Assembly: GCA_024233935.1 (NCBI GenBank) | Contig: JACKOY010000001.1 | Location: 186,001 to 250,000 of the forward strand | From: Spirochaetales bacterium | Lineage (GTDB): Bacteria > Spirochaetota > Leptospiria > Leptospirales > Leptonemataceae | Length of the DNA stretch: 64,000 nucleotides | Direction: 5' to 3' | Shown: positions 8,111 through 16,283 of the stretch, piece after piece | Layout of the letters: each line of letters opens with the position of its first letter | How positions within the stretch are numbered: position 1 is the stretch's first letter | Notes under the pieces: model-generated | What the model was told of the DNA's origin: nothing | The model's input: only the letters and a program-made list of their open reading frames with translations | Databases searched by the model: none | Program-made: the position numbers and the translations under genes

Positions 8111-11100
8111 CTACCAACCTTCGCGGCTCTGGCCCGCTCTGGCGCCATCGGGCAATTCGTAACCCGCGTCCGAAGACGCAAACGGATTCTCCAGAGCGGC
8201 GCGCTTCTCCCGGAAGATGCCGTTTGGCAACAGGCCGTCATCGTCCGCGGCAAGCTCACGCTTTATTCGAAGAAGAAAGTACATGTCCAGGGCGCCTTTG
8301 CCCTTGGCGTCAATCTTGCCGCGGTACTCGCAATCGAAGTAATCCTTCACAAGCTCGTAGGTGGCGGCCGAAATATTGATGCGATCGGGTTGGCCGGAAG
8401 ATTCCATGCGACTGGCTGTGTTTACGGTATCGCCCCAGATGTCGTAGGCGAATTTGTTCGTGCCGATTACGCCGGCTGTGACCGGCCCCGAGTGAATGCC
8501 AATGCGAATGCGCCAGTAATCGTGGCCGAGCGCTTCTTTCACCTCGGCCATCTGAGTCATGAAGGATCGAAACTCAAGCGCGGTGAGGCATGCATCTACT
8601 GCGTGGGTCATGCTCAGGGTTGGTAGGCCAGCGGCACACATGTACGCGTCCCCAATTGTCTTGAGCTTTTCCAGGCGGTTGCGCTTCACAACTTCATCAA
8701 ACTGGCTGAAACAGCCGTCCAATTCCTGAACCAATTCGTCCGGCATCATCTTTTGAGAAGCCTCGGTGAAGCCAACGAAGTCAGTAAAGAGTACCGAAAC
8801 GGAATCATAGAACAACGGTTCCACTTCGCCGTTATTCTTGAGTTCGATTGCAATCTGCTCCGGCAGCACCCGGGCGAGAAGGTCCTCCGACTCCCGCCTG
8901 GCCGTATTGGCGTCTTCCAGCAGATGTGCATTGTGGATGGCGCCTGCAATCTGCTGACAGAATAGCCCGATCGATCTGACATGGTCGGGCTCCAGTTCGA
9001 CGACCTCATTCAGGCGGCTGGCGGCCACTGCGCCAACAAGCTTTTGCCCGACGTACAGAGGTACCAGCAAGACCGATTTGAGTTCCAGAGTTTCCATCAA
9101 GTCCCGTTCGATCGCCGTCTGACGTTCGGTTGCGAGTGCCTGAAAGAAAGCAGGTCGTTTTCGTCGCAAGAGCATCCAGAGAAAGCCGCTGCGCTCATCG
9201 AGCGGAATGCGTAACTTCTTAAAGAAAGCCACTTTTTCAGGTACAGCTGTTTCGGCTCTGGCCCGATAGCCGTGCAGCTCGTTTTGCGCATCGTCCACAA
9301 AGAAAAGCGCCACGTACGTCAACTTGTACGACTGTTCAATGAATTCAAAAACCTGATCCACGATGTCATCAATCGAGCCGTTCGCTCCAATGTTTCGCGC
9401 GATCTCATTCAAGCGTTCCGCTTCGCGGCGAGTCTGCTCCGAACGATCGCGTTCTTTCTGTACTTCATCGAGCAACTGCGCATTCTGAACGGCGCCGGCG
9501 ATTTGGGCAACATAGGCTTCTGTACGCCGTAGTTCGCTCTGTTTCAGGCTACGTTCCCCCGGGTCCAGAGTGAGAATGCCGAGCACGCGAGTGCCCACTA
9601 TAAGTGGCACCTGGGCGAAGGACTTAAACCCGAACAGGTCCAGAATTTGTTTGTCGATCGCAGCCTGCGCCTCGCCAACAGACCGAACGTAGAGCGTCTT
9701 CTTGCGACTGTAGGTTACATACAGCGTGCCCGAGTCCGGTGTCAGTGGTACGCGCAAATTCTCCCAGAATTCCGTCTGCGCAGCCGTGAAGGGGCTGTGA
9801 TATCCGCCGCCCGAGAACAATACGTTCTCCCTCTCATCAACGAGGGCGACAGAAGCGCTCACAAAGCCGAGCACCTCCACCATATGGCGGCAGACGTTGG
9901 TAATGATCTGGTCAAGGTCGGCATTTTGACTGATTTGCCGCGCGAACTCGGCCATCTTCTGGGTTTCCAGCCGCGCTTTCTCGGCCAGATCCCGCGCGAC
10001 GGCCGCTTCGTGAATCAGCTGCGCATTGTGAATTGCTCCGGCGATCTGGGCCGTGAAGGCCTCAAGGTGGGCGATTTCTTCGCGGTTCAGACGCCTGCGG
10101 TCCCGCGGAGACTCGACCCAGAGGATGCCTATGCTTTGCTCGCGCACGACAAGGGGCAGGTGCAGATAACCGGAAAGATTCAGTCTCGTGACGATCTCCT
10201 GGTCGATGCTATTCGCGGCAGGCCCCCTGCGGTTAATGTACAGCGCCTTCTTTTTCCGGAAGGTGCGCGCGAGGGTTCCGCCTTCGGGCCCCAACGGCAC
10301 TTCAAGGTTACGGACGAACTCAATCTGTTCGGGCGCGAGTCGGTCCCCGGATTGAAAATGACTCTGGTATCTCAGGAATCGTCGTTCGGTGTCAGCAAGC
10401 GAAAGGACTCCGTTGGTAATTTTGAAATTGCTCGTGAAATACTGAAAGACCTGCTTAAGAAGGTCGTCAATGTTCGCGTCCGTTTGCTCGTTGATGCTGC
10501 GCGCGAATGCGCTCATTGCCTGGGTTTGCTCCCGCGCCTTCTCTGCTCCGGAACGGGCAGTCTGCGCCGCATCGCGCTCCTGTTGTACTGTGTCGAGTAA
10601 CCGGGTTGTGTGAACCGCACCGGCAATCTGATCTGTAAAACGCGCGATAGACGCCCTTGTGGCGGCAGCCATGGTCATGGGTTTCGCAGAGGCGCACAGT
10701 AAGATCGCAATCGTTTCGTTTTGGACCACCAATGGCAAGAGCATAAAGGCCCGCAGCAGAAACTTCTCGATCATCTCCCGATCCCTTTCCCAGCCTGGAT
10801 AGGGAATGCGAAAGATGTCCCGGTTTACGTCAGGAATAAGCAGCGGTCTTTTGCGATTAAACGCCCGCGCTACGATGCCGCCGCTTTCGTCCAACGGAAT
10901 GCGGACGGCGCGGGCATAGTCAAACACCGAGGCTGGCCGGGCCACGTCCACATGTCTCCACAGAGCCAGTTCGCGGCCCGATTCGGTTTCACGGGGGACC
11001 ATCATCAGATAGCCGTCGAAACCGTACGTCTCGGTCAGGTACGCAAACACGTCGTCGATGATTGCGGCCAGGTCGGTAGTGGTGTTAATCTTCTTCGTGA

Positions 11101-14100
11101 ACTCGTTGAGCTTTTCGATTTCGCGGCGGGCGGTCTCAGTGCGTTCCTGTTCGGCCGCGAGCGCCTCCAGCATGCGCGCATTTTCGACCGCTCCGGCTAC
11201 CTGGTCGGCCATGGCCTGCAGCAGTTTCAGGTTTTCCTGGGTCAGGTGCAGGCCCTTACGAGACGTAAAAAACAAAATTCCGGCCGGTCGTCCCGAAGCC
11301 CGAAGGGGAACAAGAGCAAGGCTCTCGACCTGGAATTCCTCGACCATCCTTCGATCGTAGGGCGAAGTTTCCAGCAGCCACTGGCTGATGCGGGGCAAGT
11401 AGAATGCCCGTTGTTTGGCGTGGCAGCGGGCGAGCGCGCCGCCCTCCTTCTGGAGCGGGATGCGCACGCTGTCCTTGAAGTCCTGCAGGGCGTCCGCATC
11501 CAGCGTGCCGCTGGGATCCACGAAATCGCGCAGGTACAGCTGGTTTTCGTTCTCGATCTGGAAAAGACCCAGCACTTCCACTCCGAACCGGGAGGCCGTA
11601 AACTCCTGCACGCGTTGAATGATCTCCGTAAGGTCAGGATTTTCGCTGACCTGTCGCGAAAGAGCGCCCAGCGCTTCCACTTCGTGCCGTGCTTTTTCGG
11701 ATTGCGAGCGCGCTTCGTTGGCGCTTTTCAGAAGTCGTGCATTGTAGATGGCGCCGCCGATCTGATCACAGAAACGTTGTATTCTCTCGATATCTGTTTT
11801 CGACAGGTCGATCGGCCGGCTCGCATTTGCCAGGCCCAGGATCCCGATGCATTCACCCTGGAGCATGACCGGAAAGTGCGCAAGCCCACGCATTCCAATC
11901 GTATCGACGATCGCCCGGTCTGCGGCATTTCCCAGGCCCGGGCGAATTTCACGCAACTGCAGAACCCGCTTGCTCCGATATGTGCGATACAGCGCGCCCG
12001 CCTCCGGGGATAGAGGAGCGCGAAACGTGCTGTAAAAATCCTGTTGCTCTTTTGTGGGTGGCTCGCCGGCCCGATACATGCGCGAGCCGCTCAGGCCCGA
12101 TCCGTTTTCGTCCACCGACACAAACCAGAAAAGCTCCACACCAAAATCCTGGACGTACTGGAACACAAGCTCCATAAGTGAGTCAATGTCCGCTTCCTCG
12201 CCAACGCGGCGGGAAATCTCGGCCATCTGTGCGGCGACAGTGCGCGCAGTCTGCTCCTGGCGCAGAAGCTCAATCGAGCGTACAGCTCCAGCGAGTTGAG
12301 CACCCATACGTTCGCAGAATTGCAGTTCAGCGCGGCTCAGGCGCCTTTCCCCGGGGCCGGTGATAAATAGAATTCCAATAACCTCATCCTCCACCAGTAG
12401 CGGGATGTGCGCAAACCAGGAGAAGTCCAGAGTGCGGCTGATGGCCGCGTCCACCGGCGAAGACTGTTTCCACTCCGGGCGAATCGTGGAAAGGTGCAGG
12501 GACTGCTTTTTCCGAAAGGTTCTCGCCAGGGTGCCGCTTTCCGGTCGGAGGGGTACATTGAGGGGGAGGTCAGGAAAGTCCTCAAGCAAAACAGGCTTTG
12601 CATCGTAAAGCAGCGCCGGTAAAGTGAGCCTGTTGTTCTCGCGATCGACGACGTAGATGCCCAGACGATCACCGCCAAATTGTTCGCGAGTCACCTGCGC
12701 CAGAGCCACCAGAATGCTTTCGAGATCGACGCTTTCGTTGGCTTTACGTGCGAGGTCCGCAAGAATTTCCGCTTCGGCGCGCGTCTTGTCTGCGAGGGCA
12801 CGCGCACTCTGCACTTCCTGAAACTGGCGGGCGCTCTGGACTGCTCCGGCTATGTGAGAACAGAAGGTGCCGACCGAGGAAACCTGGTCCTCGTTGAGAA
12901 TCATCGGGCGGTCGTAGTTGCTGAAGTTAACAATGCCGACCACTTCTCGCTGAATCACAAGCGGGACCGTCATCAGCGAGCGTAGCTTCAGATTGTCGAC
13001 GAGTGCCCGCTCTGTATCGCTCAGATTCCAGGAGGCAAAGTCTTCTATGTAGAACGGTCGTCCGCGCCGAATGCCGAGCATCATACCGCTTCTTTCTCTC
13101 AAAGAAAGCCGAAAGCGAAAAAAGAATTCCGTTTCGAGCGGAAGAGCGGAGGGAGTTCTCGTGCGAAACCCATACAATTCATCGCGATCCCGGTCTACCA
13201 AATAGATGCCGAAGTAATCGACCGCGTATGTGTTCGCGATGTGGTCGAACATCAGGTCTATAATTTGTTCCAGATCGGTGTTCGCGTTAATCTGGCGCGT
13301 GATTTCCGCAATGCGCGCCAGTTCAGTCGCGGCCCGCTCGGCTGCCTGTCGGGCCTGTTCGGTGCGCTCGCGTTCTTCACGGCTGCGATTGAGCATGTTT
13401 ATGGAATGAACCGCTCCCGCTATCTGGTCGGCGAAACGTTCCAGGGATTGGATGTCGGCCCTCTTCAGCCCTTGAGCTCTGCGGTACGAGGTGATCAAAA
13501 GTACGCCAATGCTCTCGGAGAGCACAACCAGCGGCAGGAACACAAACCATGGCAGCCGCAGGGTTTCCAGAATCTCCCGGTCTTTGTCCATACCGGGATA
13601 AGGGTGCCGAAAGATATCGCGGCCAACATCCATATGCACGTACAACGGCTTCTGCCGGACGAACGTGCGACCGACCAGGCCGCCCTCCACTGTTGCCGGG
13701 ACGCGGATAGACTCGGCGTAGTCTTTGAGTTCTTCGGCAGTGCCTTCGGTTGTAAACGCACGTTTGGAGGCCAGCTCTCCGGTTTCCCTCTCCAGCAACA
13801 TGAGCACACAGGAGTCGATTTCGTGTTCGTCTTGCAAGTATCTGACTATTTCCGTGATGACATTTTCAAAGTCGGTGCTGGCATTCAGCGCGCGCGCAAA
13901 ACCGGCCAGTTTTTCTACATCGGATGTTGCGCGCTCCGCGGCGGCACGGCTGAGCTCCAGTTCTCGGGTACGTTCGACGACTTTTTGTTCAAGTCCGCTT
14001 GAGAGTTCCTCGCTGGTCTGAAACGCGCGCGCCACACGGCGCGAAAGCGCGCCGGCCTGCGCAAGAGTGAACGCGAAGAGCCCCACAGGCACCAGAAAAC

Positions 14101-15316
14101 CGAACCCTATCAAGAATTGGTTGTACAGGATGTCGTTTAGAATGGTCGCAAAAAAGACCAACCAGCCCGCGAGGATCATTTTTGCGGCCGGTCTTTTTCG
14201 CCAGGCAGCCAGGGCGACGGCCCCGAGGGTATATGCGCCACCGATCGCAGCGAAGATTTGAAAGGGCCACAGCGTGTGACCATAAACATCGGCCGATAAA
14301 AAAATCACGGCCAGACAACACGCGGTCGCGATTGCTGCTACAACGCGCACGACAGTTCGCGAAAAATCCAACGGGAACACGGAATGCATGAAAAGAATCA
14401 GGGGTGCTACGGCCGCGTAGAATCCCAGAAGATCCAGTTTGAATAGAAACCACCACGGTAGTTCCGGAAGCATTTCGGCGAGCAGGTGTTCGCCGGTAGC
14501 CAGAAGGCGCACGACGATTGTCAGGCAAAGCAAACCGAACCAGAGTGGCGCCCGGTCTTTACGACGAAAAAGATAGAGGCCCAGGTGGTAGAGGCCCATA
14601 ATGAGAAGCGTACCGCAGAGAAACGCCTCTATCAGCCGGTCCTTTTCTTTGGCGGCATAAATGTCCTCTTCGGAGCCCAGGCGAATGGGACGATAGAAAC
14701 CTCCCCAGGGAAGATGGTACTGCGAGACCTGCATCGTAAAGAAAGCGTCGTTCTGTTCTGAGTCCAGGCTGGAATACTGAACGACCCAACGTGGCACCTC
14801 ACTGGCGCTGTCGGTCGCTACCGTTCCGGCGCCTGTAATTTGCTTCTCATTCCAGTAAGCCCGGTACGCGGCGGCGGCGTAATCGATGCGAAGCGCCATG
14901 CTCGGAGCGTCCGCGGGCAGAAGAATTCGCATTCGATAGGTCGCGTACCCGTGAGCACCAATCGGTCCCACACCCGGTACGCGATGGCCATCCCAAACAC
15001 GCGGCGCCTCAATGAAGTCCGTCGCCGGCGGCGCAGCATTCCGCTCTGGTGGCGCGCCTGTCGATGCCGGCGCACGGGGCGGCACGAATTCCTGCCAGTA
15101 GAACTCCCATTGGCCCTGCAGGTCCACCGGGCCATCGCGTTCGAAGTCCCACTCGCGAAGATCCAACACGCCCTGTTCTGCAATCGGCGGCCGGGCTGTC
15201 TGCTGACAGGCAGCAAACGTGACCAGAGCGCAGGCAAGAACAAGCAAGCGCAGGGCGGGCAGGCCAGCGTTGGCGCGCAGTCGGAGCCGATTCACTTGCG
15301 TGTACTTCTTTCGCAT
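8111..15316 (-). CDS. Giant 7TMR-DISM / nine-GAF / class III adenylate cyclase
   Basis: The 2401-residue protein should make cAMP in response to an external ligand and several internal signals. It starts with a lipobox-like leader (TFAAC), a DISM ectodomain (QGQWEFYWQEF, GYATYRMRILLP) and seven membrane helices (about 225-425). Nine GAF units follow, beginning near residues 470, 680, 860, 1040, 1223, 1413, 1610, 1796 and 1976, each ending in a QIAGA-type helix plus a charged linker. The class III catalytic domain covers about 2140-2345. Metal aspartates are in LFTDFVGFT and GDAYM. The adenine-selecting lysine (KTIGDAYM) and aspartate (DIWGDTVN) and the transition-state N/R (VNTASRME) are present, pointing to ATP rather than GTP. 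ATG 15316 is used; TTG 15319 is the codon before it. The kinase operon downstream may be co-transcribed. Confidence 0.93.
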   Translation of the reverse strand: MRKKYTQVNRLRLRANAGLPALRLLVLACALVTFAACQQTARPPIAEQGVLDLREWDFERDGPVDLQGQWEFYWQEFVPPRAPASTGAPPERNAAPPATDFIEAPRVWDGHRVPGVGPIGAHGYATYRMRILLPADAPSMALRIDYAAAAYRAYWNEKQITGAGTVATDSASEVPRWVVQYSSLDSEQNDAFFTMQVSQYHLPWGGFYRPIRLGSEEDIYAAKEKDRLIEAFLCGTLLIMGLYHLGLYLFRRKDRAPLWFGLLCLTIVVRLLATGEHLLAEMLPELPWWFLFKLDLLGFYAAVAPLILFMHSVFPLDFSRTVVRVVAAIATACCLAVIFLSADVYGHTLWPFQIFAAIGGAYTLGAVALAAWRKRPAAKMILAGWLVFFATILNDILYNQFLIGFGFLVPVGLFAFTLAQAGALSRRVARAFQTSEELSSGLEQKVVERTRELELSRAAAERATSDVEKLAGFARALNASTDFENVITEIVRYLQDEHEIDSCVLMLLERETGELASKRAFTTEGTAEELKDYAESIRVPATVEGGLVGRTFVRQKPLYVHMDVGRDIFRHPYPGMDKDREILETLRLPWFVFLPLVVLSESIGVLLITSYRRAQGLKRADIQSLERFADQIAGAVHSINMLNRSREERERTEQARQAAERAATELARIAEITRQINANTDLEQIIDLMFDHIANTYAVDYFGIYLVDRDRDELYGFRTRTPSALPLETEFFFRFRLSLRERSGMMLGIRRGRPFYIEDFASWNLSDTERALVDNLKLRSLMTVPLVIQREVVGIVNFSNYDRPMILNEDQVSSVGTFCSHIAGAVQSARQFQEVQSARALADKTRAEAEILADLARKANESVDLESILVALAQVTREQFGGDRLGIYVVDRENNRLTLPALLYDAKPVLLEDFPDLPLNVPLRPESGTLARTFRKKQSLHLSTIRPEWKQSSPVDAAISRTLDFSWFAHIPLLVEDEVIGILFITGPGERRLSRAELQFCERMGAQLAGAVRSIELLRQEQTARTVAAQMAEISRRVGEEADIDSLMELVFQYVQDFGVELFWFVSVDENGSGLSGSRMYRAGEPPTKEQQDFYSTFRAPLSPEAGALYRTYRSKRVLQLREIRPGLGNAADRAIVDTIGMRGLAHFPVMLQGECIGILGLANASRPIDLSKTDIERIQRFCDQIGGAIYNARLLKSANEARSQSEKARHEVEALGALSRQVSENPDLTEIIQRVQEFTASRFGVEVLGLFQIENENQLYLRDFVDPSGTLDADALQDFKDSVRIPLQKEGGALARCHAKQRAFYLPRISQWLLETSPYDRRMVEEFQVESLALVPLRASGRPAGILFFTSRKGLHLTQENLKLLQAMADQVAGAVENARMLEALAAEQERTETARREIEKLNEFTKKINTTTDLAAIIDDVFAYLTETYGFDGYLMMVPRETESGRELALWRHVDVARPASVFDYARAVRIPLDESGGIVARAFNRKRPLLIPDVNRDIFRIPYPGWERDREMIEKFLLRAFMLLPLVVQNETIAILLCASAKPMTMAAATRASIARFTDQIAGAVHTTRLLDTVQQERDAAQTARSGAEKAREQTQAMSAFARSINEQTDANIDDLLKQVFQYFTSNFKITNGVLSLADTERRFLRYQSHFQSGDRLAPEQIEFVRNLEVPLGPEGGTLARTFRKKKALYINRRGPAANSIDQEIVTRLNLSGYLHLPLVVREQSIGILWVESPRDRRRLNREEIAHLEAFTAQIAGAIHNAQLIHEAAVARDLAEKARLETQKMAEFARQISQNADLDQIITNVCRHMVEVLGFVSASVALVDERENVLFSGGGYHSPFTAAQTEFWENLRVPLTPDSGTLYVTYSRKKTLYVRSVGEAQAAIDKQILDLFGFKSFAQVPLIVGTRVLGILTLDPGERSLKQSELRRTEAYVAQIAGAVQNAQLLDEVQKERDRSEQTRREAERLNEIARNIGANGSIDDIVDQVFEFIEQSYKLTYVALFFVDDAQNELHGYRARAETAVPEKVAFFKKLRIPLDERSGFLWMLLRRKRPAFFQALATERQTAIERDLMETLELKSVLLVPLYVGQKLVGAVAASRLNEVVELEPDHVRSIGLFCQQIAGAIHNAHLLEDANTARRESEDLLARVLPEQIAIELKNNGEVEPLFYDSVSVLFTDFVGFTEASQKMMPDELVQELDGCFSQFDEVVKRNRLEKLKTIGDAYMCAAGLPTLSMTHAVDACLTALEFRSFMTQMAEVKEALGHDYWRIRIGIHSGPVTAGVIGTNKFAYDIWGDTVNTASRMESSGQPDRINISAATYELVKDYFDCEYRGKIDAKGKGALDMYFLLRIKRELAADDDGLLPNGIFREKRAALENPFASSDAGYELPDGARAGQSREGW

Positions 15317-15400
15317 CAACCGAATCGCCTGTGGAGCGACAATTCGCGCACGGCGCTGTTCCCGTGCGCTGTCAGACCTCGAACCGGGCTCTTATTTAGA

Positions 15401-15430
15401 GGCCCGGTCAAGCAATTGGGCCCGGTCAAG
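15401..15430. promoter_or_regulatory. 12-bp direct repeat between divergent cyclase and NarL-type regulator
   Basis: GGCCCGGTCAAG occurs at 15401-15412 and again, exactly, at 15419-15430 (18-bp period). It lies in the 150-bp gap between the divergent cyclase and the NarL-type regulator genes. The spacing, close to two helical turns, suggests binding sites for a dimeric regulator, possibly the adjacent LuxR-type protein. No experimental or motif support is available from sequence alone. Confidence 0.4.
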
Positions 15431-15466
15431 GGCCGTCCCGGGCCACCTGAACAGGGGGTTTTGCAT

Positions 15467-16183
15467 GTGTCGATTTCCAAAGTGCTTGCCTTTCCCCGGC
15501 TGCAACCGTCTCATCCAGTTGTGGAGCGGACCCGCAGGAAACGCAATCGGAATCCCGTATCCGCCCGAGTCGGCATTGTGGAGAATGATGAGGTCTTTCG
15601 CGCCGAGGTCGTGCGGAGACTGGAAGCGCTGCCGTCCATCGAGACTCCGGTGCAAACCTGGGGTTCAGCGGAGGCCTTTCAGCGCGACTCGCGAAGCGAC
15701 AGTCTCGATCTTCTCTTTGTAGATATCATGCTGGGCGGCATCACGGGAATTCAGCTTGTGAAAGACCTGCATTCCCGGCAGCCGGAGTTGCGAATCGTGA
15801 TGCTTACGAACCTGAACTCGGACGAGATGATTTTCGAAGCCATACGGTACGGGACCCTGGGTTATATTCTCAAGTCCGAGCTGGGCGATCTGGAAGATGC
15901 CATTCGTATCGTCCTGGGAGGCGGCGCGCTGATCACGCCCACGATCGCTCTACGAGTTTTCGCGAACTTCCGAAAGCAACCGGCGGCCGGACCGGATCTG
16001 ACCGACCGTGAAAAGCAGGTGCTCGAGCTATTGGTCCGCGGAAAAACGATCCGCGCCGTGTCCGAGTTCCTGTGTCTGAGTCCGCATACGATTCATGATC
16101 ACATAAAGCGCATCTACCGGAAGCTTGAGGTGCACAATCGAGCGGAGCTATCGCTCCGCGCACAGGAGCTTTCTCTTCTCTGA
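15467..16183 (+). CDS. NarL/FixJ-type response regulator (receiver + LuxR HTH)
   Basis: The receiver domain runs from ARVGIVENDE to about residue 155, with the phospho-acceptor in LLFVDIMLGG (near D86), TN as the switch (MLTNLNSDE) and K in YILKSE. A LuxR-type HTH is at about 177-235 (LTDREKQVLELLVRGKTIR ... SPHTIHDHIKRIYRKLEV). The GTG at 15467 gives 238 residues and has AGGGGG eight bases upstream. The open frame continues far upstream, but that part is antisense to the cyclase and has no domain. The DISM NarX-like kinase gene starts 100 bp downstream on the same strand, so the two form a likely cognate pair. Expected role: transcription control in response to the kinase. Targets are unknown; the 12-bp direct repeat just upstream could be one. 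Confidence 0.88.
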   Translation: MSISKVLAFPRLQPSHPVVERTRRKRNRNPVSARVGIVENDEVFRAEVVRRLEALPSIETPVQTWGSAEAFQRDSRSDSLDLLFVDIMLGGITGIQLVKDLHSRQPELRIVMLTNLNSDEMIFEAIRYGTLGYILKSELGDLEDAIRIVLGGGALITPTIALRVFANFRKQPAAGPDLTDREKQVLELLVRGKTIRAVSEFLCLSPHTIHDHIKRIYRKLEVHNRAELSLRAQELSLL

Positions 16184-16283
16184 GAGATACCAGGGTCTTG
16201 AGTACGCGGCGCGCCGGTAATCTACTCAAATAGGGTAATTGTAGCTTGCTTTCCGCAGCCCGGCCGGGTAGTCTGATTGTGCG

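Noticed and set aside
9647..12013. Long plus-strand open frames (for example 9647-10600 and 10721-12013) inside the cyclase gene
   Set aside because: They are antisense to well-supported GAF domains, have arginine- and histidine-rich text with no domain, and arise readily in GC-rich codon use.
14840..15466. Upstream extension of the NarL-type regulator
   Set aside because: The added residues are antisense to the cyclase N-terminus, show no domain, and the GTG with AGGGGG at 15467 is a better start.
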